A DNA stretch of 64,000 nt. It comes from Ipomoea triloba (Eukaryota; Streptophyta; Magnoliopsida; Solanales; Convolvulaceae). Under the pieces are notes generated by a model. It ran no database searches. It was not told where the DNA came from and saw only the letters and a program-made list of their open reading frames with translations. The translations under genes and the position numbers were made by a program. The DNA lies in assembly GCF_003576645.1 (NCBI RefSeq), contig NC_044916.1, positions 21,617,546 to 21,681,545 on the forward strand, given 5' to 3'. Below are positions 57,386 through 64,000 of this stretch, in pieces (position 1 is the first letter of the stretch; every line of letters starts with the position of its first letter).

Positions 57386-57458
57386 TCCGTTGTTGTTTAG
57401 TCGATTAGGATACTCGGCTCTCACCCGAGAGACCCGGGTTTGATTCCCGGCAACGGAA
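57386..57458 (+). tRNA. tRNA-Glu(CTC) copy G32, A- and B-box variants
   Basis: Same variants as the copy at 52623. Confidence 0.65.
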
Positions 57459-57516
57459 ACTCTTTCTATGCTTTGATTTTGCGCCATGCGTTCACTGCGA
57501 AGCGGAAAAAGGATAT

Positions 57517-57601
57517 TGGGGTGAGAGAGGCTCGAACTCTCGACCTCAGGATCACTCAAAAGCTATGAGACTTACGCACTAGCCAACTGCTCCACCACCC
57601 C
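57517..57601 (-). tRNA. tRNA-Met(CAT) copy M33, D-arm variants
   Basis: D-arm changes (CGCACTAG, CTGCTCC) and one intron base. A 42-bp exact duplication (57582-57623 and 57624-57665) places a second copy of the gene's 5' end just upstream on the minus strand. Confidence 0.7.
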
Positions 57602-58368
57602 ATGTTGACACGTAGCTTTTATAGCCAACTGCTCCACCACCCCATGTTGACACGTAGCTTTTATAGAAGACTATTTTATAGATGTTTTGCTGGAACTTTG
57701 GGCTTTTACATTTTAGAGTAGGGGTGTAGTAAATTTAGTAATAATGTGAATAGAGATTAATGAGGGGAACTAGTATAGCTTAATAAAGAAGGGTAGGGCC
57801 TTTGTTTACACTATTCAAGGCATTAGGCTACCATGAGAGCACACTCAAGCCTTTTGGGAAGAGAAGCTAGGAAGAAGAAGAAGAAGAAAATCAAAGAAGG
57901 TAAAAGATCCTTTTTAATTATTTGTTGTCTCAGCTCTTGGATCTCAACCCTTTATTTCCTGTGCCTCTTCTTTCTACTCCACCTTGGAGTACAGGGGATA
58001 GTCTAACTTATACCACCATTCTCTATTGTATCATTCAACCTATCAATCTTAGGGAATGTCAATTATGCTTAAGCACTATCATAGACTAAACGTCTATGGA
58101 TCATAGGCGAGACCCACTTCATTGAGTGCTCTTCTGTCACGCCTTCTTAGAGTAATTCCATTAGTGCATTTTTAGCTATAAGAGAAAACGCTGCATTGAA
58201 ATGGAAATATCCAAATTAGTGCTTCTAAGACACACAAGAAGAAAACCGAACAAGTCCAACCGGAGCAGTTTTGTAATCACAGCATTTGTGTGACAAAACT
58301 GTAGTTTTAACTTTCATCTTACGCTTATAGCAGGCTATTAAGTATAAATAACAGGGTGGAGCAGCAAA

Positions 58369-58441
58369 TTTGTTGTAGTCTAGTCGGTTAGGATACTCGG
58401 CTCTCACCCGAGAGACCCGGGTTCGATTCCCGGCAACGGAA
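58369..58441 (+). tRNA. tRNA-Glu(CTC) copy G33, acceptor wobbles
   Basis: Acceptor TTTGTTG; otherwise consensus with intact B box. Confidence 0.85.
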
Positions 58442-58499
58442 ACTCCTTTTATGCTTTGATTTTGTACCGCGCGTTCACGGCGGAGGGGAAAAAGGATAT

Positions 58500-58584
58500 T
58501 GGGGTGAGAGAGGCTGGAACTCTCAACCTCAGGATCACTCAGAAGCTATGAGACCTACGCGCTAGCCAACTGCGCCACCACCCC
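58500..58584 (-). tRNA. tRNA-Met(CAT) copy M34, B-box variant
   Basis: The only change is T-loop GTTCCAGCC, the same as in M1 and M4 at the far left. Confidence 0.85.
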
Positions 58585-59309
58585 ATGTTGACACATAGCT
58601 TTTAGAGAAGACTATTTTATAGATGTTTTGCTGGAACTCTGGGCTTTTACATTTTAGAGCAGGGGTGTAGTAAATTTAGTAATAATGTGAATAGAGATTA
58701 ATGAGGGGAACTAGTATAGCTTAATAAAGAAGGGTAGGGCCTTTGTTTACACTATTCAAGGCATTAGGCTACCATGAGAGCACACTCAGGCCTTTTGGGA
58801 ACAGAAGCTAGGAAGAAGAAGAAGAAGAAAATCGAAGAAGGGAAAAGATCCTTTTTAATTATTTGTGGTCTCAGCTCTTGGCTCTCAACCCTTTATTCTC
58901 TGTGCCTCTTCTTTCTGCTCCACCTTGGAGTACATGGGATAGTCTAACTTATACCACCATTCTCTATTGTATCATTCAACCTATCAATCTTAGGGAATGT
59001 CAATTATGCTTAAGCAATATCATAGACTTAACCTCTATGGATCATAGGCGAGACCCACTTCATTGAGTGCTCTTCTGTCACGCCTCCTTAGAGCAATTCC
59101 ATTAGGGCATTTTTAGCTATAAGATAAAACGCTGCATTGAAATGGAAATATCCAAATTAGTGCTTCTAAGACACAGAAGAAGGAAACCGAACAAGTCCAA
59201 CCGGAGTAGTTTTGTAATCACAGCATTTGTGTGACAAAACTGTAGTTTTAACTTTAATCTTACGCTTATAGCAAGCTATTAAGAATAAATAATAGGGTAG
59301 AGTAGCAAA

Positions 59310-59382
59310 TCCGTTGTAGTATAGTTGGTTAGGATACTCGGCTCTCACCCGAGAGACCCGGGTTTGATTCCCAGCAACGGAA
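59310..59382 (+). tRNA. tRNA-Glu(CTC) copy G34, B-box TTTGATT
   Basis: A-box change (GTATAGTTGG), B-box C-to-T, T-stem G64-to-A. The upstream TATA-like box reads GAATAAAT. Confidence 0.65.
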
Positions 59383-59440
59383 ACTCTTTCTATGCTTTGG
59401 TTTTGCGCCGCGCGTTCACGGCGGAGCGGAAAAAGGATAT

Positions 59441-59525
59441 TGGGGTGAGAGAAGCTCGAACTCTCGACCTCAGGATCACTCAGAAGCTATGAAACTTACG
59501 CGCTAGCCAACTGCGCCACCACCCC
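59441..59525 (-). tRNA. tRNA-Met(CAT) copy M35, minor variants
   Basis: T-stem change (GAAGCTC) and anticodon-stem changes (GAAACTTACG). B box and intron intact. Confidence 0.75.
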
Positions 59526-60250
59526 ATGTTGACACGTAGCTTTTAGAGAAGACTATTTTATAGATGTTTTGCTGGAACTGTGGGCTTTTACATTTTAGAG
59601 TAGGGGTGTAGTAAATTTAGTAATAATGTGAATAGAGATTAATGAGGGGAACTAGTATAGCTTAATAAAGAAGGGTAGGGCCTTTGTTTACACTATTCAA
59701 GGCATTAGGCTACCATGAGAGCACACTTAGGCCTTTTGGGAAGAGAAGCTAGGAATAAGAAGAAGAAGAAAATCAAAGATGGTAAAAGATACTTTTTAAT
59801 TATTTGTGGTCTCAGCTCTTAGCTCTCAACCCTTTATTTCCTGTGCCTCTTCTTTCTGCTCCACCTTGGAGTACAGGGGATAGTCTAACTTATACCACCA
59901 TTCTCTATTGTATCATTCAACCTATCAATCTTAGGGAATGTCAATTATGCTTAAGCACTATCATAGACTTAACGTCTATGGATCATAGGGGAGACCCACT
60001 TCATTGAGTGCTCTTCTGTCACGCCTTCTTAGAGCAATTCCATTAGTGCATTTTTAGCTATAAGATAAAACGCTGCATTGAAATGGAAATATCCAAATTA
60101 GTGCTTCTAAGACACACAAGAAGAAAACCGAACAAGTCCAACCGGAGCAGTTTTGTAATCACAGCATTTGTGTGACAAAACTGTAGTTTTAACTTTAATC
60201 TTACGCTTATAGCAGGCTATTATGTATAAATAATAAGGTGGAGCAGCAAA

Positions 60251-60323
60251 TTTGTTGTAGTCTAGTCGGTTAGGATACTCGGCTCTCACCCGAGAGACCC
60301 GGGTTCGATTCCCGGCAACGGAA
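60251..60323 (+). tRNA. tRNA-Glu(CTC) copy G35, acceptor wobbles
   Basis: Acceptor TTTGTTG; otherwise consensus with intact B box. Confidence 0.85.
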
Positions 60324-60381
60324 ACTCTTTTTATGCTTTGATTTTGCACCGCGCATTCACGGTGGAGGGGAAAAAGGATAT

Positions 60382-60466
60382 TACGGTGAGAGAGGCTCGA
60401 ACTCTCAACCTCAGGATCACTCAGAAGCTATGAGACCTGAGCGCTAGCCAACTGCACCACCACCCC
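60382..60466 (-). tRNA. tRNA-Met(CAT) copy M36, acceptor and D-arm variants
   Basis: Acceptor TACGGTG, D-arm changes (CTGAGCGC, CTGCACC). B box and intron intact. Last Met copy of the array. Confidence 0.68.
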
Positions 60467-61189
60467 ATATTGGCGTGTAGCTTTTAGAGAAGACTATTTG
60501 ATAGATGTTTTGCTGGAACTGTGGGCTTTTACATTTTAGAGCACGGGTGTAGTAAATTTAGTAATAATGTGAATAGAGATTAATGAGGGGAACTAGTATA
60601 GCTTAATAAAGAAGGGTAGGGTCTTTGTTTACACTATTCAAGGCATTAGGCTACCATGAGAGCACACTCAGGCATTTTGGAAAGAGAAGCTAGGAAGAAG
60701 AAGAAGAAGAAAATCAAAGAAGGGAAAAAATCTTTTTTAATTATTTGTGGTCTCAGCTCTTGGCTCTCAACCCTTTTCTCTGTGCCTTTTCTTTCTGCTC
60801 CACCTTGGAGTACAGGGGATAGTCTAACTTATACCACCATTCTCTATTGTATCATTCAACCTATCAATCTTAGGGAATGTCAATTATGCTTAAGCATTAT
60901 CATAGACTTAACGTGTATGGATCGTAGGCGAGACCCACTTCATTGAGTGCTCTTCTATTACGCCTCTTTAGAGCAATTCCATTAGTGCATTTTTAGCTAT
61001 AAGATAAAACGCTGCATTGAAATGGAAATATCCAAATTAGTGCTTCTAAGACACACAAGAAGAAAACCGAACAAGTCCAACCGGAGCAGTTTTGTAATCA
61101 CAGCATTTGTGTGACAAAACTGTAGTTTTAACTTTCATCTTACGCTTATAGCAGGCTATTAAGTATAAATAACAGGGTGGAAGAGCAAA

Positions 61190-61262
61190 TCCGTTGTAGT
61201 CTAGTCGGTTAGGATACTCGGCTCTCACCCGAGAAACCCGGGTTTGATTCCCGGCAATAGAA
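61190..61262 (+). tRNA. tRNA-Glu(CTC) copy G36, terminal and degenerate
   Basis: B box TTTGATT, an extra change after the anticodon stem (GAGAAACC), and the acceptor ends CAATAGA, mispairing with TCCGTTG. No T4 run follows within 6 bp; the first TTTT is at 61269-61272. Likely a pseudogene. Confidence 0.55.
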
Positions 61263-61374
61263 ATTGGTTTTAAACTATAGATGCTTTGCTAGAACTGTGG
61301 GTAGGAAAAATAAAAAAAAATACTAAAATCAAAATAATATGAACCATTCATTTCAACAATTAATTATACCAAAA

Positions 61375-61557
61375 TTTTTTTGTTCCAATTTTAAGTACTA
61401 CTGACTCTGTTACAATGTAGTATCTGTTCATAGCTTCAACTTAATGAAGCACAAAGAGTCAACAGTTGCCTCCACTGATGCTCGAACCCACTCCCATCAT
61501 CCATGTGGGAGTGTTAACCGGGACACCGGGTGTCACTAGACCACAAGGTCATTGGCA
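61375..61557 (-). mobile_element. SINE-like element
   Basis: On the minus strand it reads CCTTGTGGTCTAGTGAC (A-box-like; complement at 61534-61545) and, about 45 bp on, GGGTTCGAGC (B box; complement at 61480-61489), the internal Pol III promoter of tRNA-derived SINEs. The run of seven A at 61375-61381 (minus strand) may be the tail. Ends are uncertain and no clear target duplication was found. Confidence 0.55.
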
Positions 61558-61913
61558 CCTAACTTTATTGACTTTTATTATGTTTGTAGGTGTAGATCTA
61601 TATGTCGTTTTAGATCAGTGTCCACAATATAATATATCTAGAATAATTGGTTGTAATGCATCCTTAATAAATAGGATAGGAATCACAGTATGTCTTGGAT
61701 CGAAACACTAATAAAGTTCTATAATTTTTCTATACTTAGATAATTTTTATATGGAGCTCTAAAAAAATATTAAAATTAAATGAAATTATAAAATTACAAA
61801 AAAGATATGTTTTAGGGAAAAAAATATTGGAGTTATTAAATTCAACTCCAAAAAATAGAAGTACTGAAGTTTAAACAATTTTATACTTTTATATACAAGT
61901 AAATATAAGTTAA
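61558..61913. other. AT-rich intergenic sequence
   Basis: No gene, structural RNA or clear repeat boundary seen. Confidence 0.5.
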
Positions 61914-62100
61914 TTACCGTTTTGGTCCCTCGACTATGGCGATGTACCAAATTGGTCCTCAAAATAGACGGCTACTTAACCATCAATTGACGACGGATTA
62001 AATCAGATACAAAATAAATAGTTGAGAATTTAATTGGCCAAAATTGGTAGTCGAGAACCAATTTAGTATTTTTGTCATAGTCGAGGGACCAAAACGGTAA
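61914..62100. mobile_element. MITE-like element with 25-bp terminal inverted repeats
   Basis: 61914-61938 (TTACCGTTTTGGTCCCTCGA and five more bases) is exactly complementary to 62076-62100. The interior of about 137 bp is non-coding. TAA on both sides (61911-61913, 62101-62103) may be a 3-bp target duplication of PIF/Harbinger type, but three A/T bases prove little. Confidence 0.65.
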
Positions 62101-62314
62101 TAAACTCAACTTAAAAGTAATATAGTTTAATTTGTTCATCAATTAGGTAGATTGTTCTGATTGAAAAGATCACTATTACACAAAATAAGATTTTATTCAT
62201 TAAAAAGATAAGGGAATTCCTTAGAACTGCAATCAAGGCTTGTTACAAAGGCAACAGAAAATTATACTATGGATCATGGTCCACATTACAATGTAGATCA
62301 CAGATAAATATTCA

Positions 62315-63082
62315 CAGGGCCGGTCCTAAGCACGGGCGGGATGGGAGACCGCCCAGGGCCCCATGATAGAAGGGGCCCATCCATATATATGTATATGTAT
62401 ACATATATCGACTATAGTGTTATAATTATATTAAAAAATAGAAAATTAGTGTTATAATTATATTAGAAAACAAAAAATTAAGAATAGATGTGATTGCAGG
62501 AAGCTGAGAATCGACGCTTAATCAAATAATTTAGAAATAGAATTGACACGGGGAGTTGAGGACACCTAATTATCTTTTATCTATTAGAATCAACACCCTA
62601 ACCATCTAACCCATTCGTCTGCTTCAATAAAAAAAATGTCCAATTCGATTAATCAACGATTATTCATTTGTTTGTCAGTTTGGGCCGCATTGTCCGTTGT
62701 AACTTGTAAGTTTTATTCTATTTGTAATTTGTTATGTCTTTATTTCCTATTCAACACAACACACCTATAGGGCAGTAGGGATTTAGTGCTATAAATCTAT
62801 AATCCCCTAATGAGTAATGTATATTTGAATAATGAATTTTGTTGATTTCTGTAATTCTAGAATTTTGTGATTTCTGTAATTCTAGAATTTTTCATAACAC
62901 GTAGAATTTTTTTTTCATGATTACTTTTGTATTTAAAAAATGTTGAAAATTTTCTAATAGTATTTCATGATATTAGATATTATTATTTTTTAGTATTATT
63001 ACATTTAAATTTTAGTTTTTCATATAAGTGGCCCATTTTTTAATTTTCGCCCAGGACCTCTAAACTGGTTGGACCGGCCCTA
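62315..63082. mobile_element. hAT-like non-autonomous element, degraded
   Basis: The left end CAGGGCCGGTCCTAAGC and the right end GGACCGGCCCTA form imperfect ~12-bp inverted termini resembling those of plant hAT elements. GC-rich ends with GGGCCC near both termini flank an AT-rich interior of about 700 bp with no transposase frame. No convincing 8-bp target duplication was found. Confidence 0.45.
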
Positions 63083-63239
63083 CACATATACTACATTCTC
63101 ATATTATAAGGCGACTCCCTAATATTGATGGGAATCTTTCAAGGTAACCCTGAAATTAGTCCCTTCAAGAAAGCTCTTAATTATGGAGATTTTACTTGCC
63201 TCACAGAAAGTCCTAACCTGGCATGCATGTTAAGAGTAT

Positions 63240-63910
63240 CACCTCCATATAAATATAAATCTAATAAGAGTCAATAAAGTTAATCACCTAATGAGAATAA
63301 AAAAAATAAAAATTAGTGTAATTGTTTATTGAAATGAATGATTCATATTATTTTGATTTTAGTATATTTTATTATTTTCCTACTTTACCCTCTATTATAT
63401 CATTTATTTTTCTTAAATACCCAGCATTCAGTCCGTGTAAACTTTAATAATGGAATATTCTGTTAACTATTTATTATTCTTAACTTACTCAATAATTTTT
63501 ATAAGGAAAGTTTTAAGTTCAAACCTCATCCTACAAACCTAATAAGAGACAATAAGGTTAGGCCCTTAATGGGAACTAAAAAAATGTTGGTGTAATTTGT
63601 TTGTTGAGCCAATAAGGTTAGGCCCCTAACGGGAACTAAAATATGTTGGTGTAATTGATCCAAATACTAACGGATGTTTGTTGTTCATATTATTTTGATT
63701 TTAGATTATTTTATTAATTTTTCTACTTTATGCTCTATTATATCATTTATTTTTCTTTAATAACCATGCATTCTATCAGTGTAGACTTTAGTAATGGAAA
63801 ATTCCGTTAACTATTTATTATTCTTAACTTACTTATTGATTGGTTTCAAAAAAAAAAAAACTTACTTATTGATTTTTATAAGGAATGTCTTATGTTCGAA
63901 CCCATCCCAA
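63240..63910 (+). repeat. Diverged direct repeats, AT-rich
   Basis: Two copies about 345 bp apart share TTCATATTATTTTGATTTTAG, TCTATTATATCATTTATTTT and GTTAACTATTTATTATTC. The first motif also occurs inverted near 61335-61360, beside the array end. No coding capacity; possibly an old non-autonomous element. Confidence 0.6.
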
Positions 63911-64000
63911 TCAAAATTGACATAATTGTTAAACATATGCTATGAATATGTTAGAGTGTATTACAAAAAAATATTATATAAAATTTAACATGACCTTTGG

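Larger units (their letters stand above)
51457..61302. repeat. Right tandem array of tRNA-Glu/tRNA-Met units
   Basis: About ten more units of the same ~940-bp repeat, more diverged on average than units 1-5. The last Glu gene is at 61190. A decayed piece of the next unit (CTATAGATGCTTTGCTAGAACTGTGGG, 61276-61302) marks the array end. Confidence 0.94.

Noticed and set aside
61466..61711. 81-codon frame right of the array
   Set aside because: It overlaps the SINE-like A and B boxes and has no further support.
62380..62410. TATATG-rich tract as a functional element
   Set aside because: Short low-complexity sequence inside the hAT-like element; nothing beyond composition supports a function.

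Overview
The window is nuclear DNA of a flowering plant, probably a eudicot. The evidence is a Ty1/copia retroelement of Sirevirus type, an elongator tRNA-Met gene with the short intron that plant nuclear genes carry, and an AT-rich right flank with small plant-type transposons. I cannot name the species. No convincing host protein-coding gene was found.

Layout. (1) 1-23731 is a head-to-tail array of a unit of about 940 bp. Each unit holds a tRNA-Glu(CTC) gene on the plus strand and an intron-containing tRNA-Met(CAT) gene on the minus strand. Their 3' ends face each other across about 58 bp, and a non-coding spacer of about 780 bp completes the unit. (2) 23733-24065 is a fragment of a diverged relative of the retroelement below, joined to the array at a single N. 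A 111-bp scrap of array unit follows (24066-24176). (3) 24177-51456 is a 27.3-kb composite copia/Sirevirus block. It starts TGTTAGG, ends CCAACA and is flanked by the 5-bp duplication CCTTA, so it entered one array unit. It contains four LTRs (A to D), two gag-pol regions and three copies of a long downstream (env-like) ORF, with deletions, an inverted LTR segment and two sequence gaps. (4) 51457-61302 is the array again, up to a decayed last unit. (5) 61303-64000 is AT-rich intergenic DNA with a SINE-like element, a MITE-like inverted repeat, a hAT-like element and diverged direct repeats.

I count 36 tRNA-Glu and 36 tRNA-Met copies. Seven Glu and five Met copies match the consensus exactly. 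Many others carry C-to-T or G-to-A changes at the CpG of the B box, and three Met copies are truncated.

In the retroelement, gag copy 2 runs into a 1,034-bp segment with GT...AG ends that copy 1 lacks exactly. Removing it joins gag and pol in one frame, while retaining it ends Gag at a stop just before the 3' splice site. This suggests that splicing makes Gag-Pol and that copy 1 came from spliced RNA. The downstream ORF is intact once (42097-45486) and has its own TATA box and a good start context.

Caution on assembly: there are three N gaps, a 680-bp exact duplication on either side of one of them, indel-only damage in copy 1, and six exact 42-bp tandem duplications. Parts of the fine structure may therefore be assembly scars.
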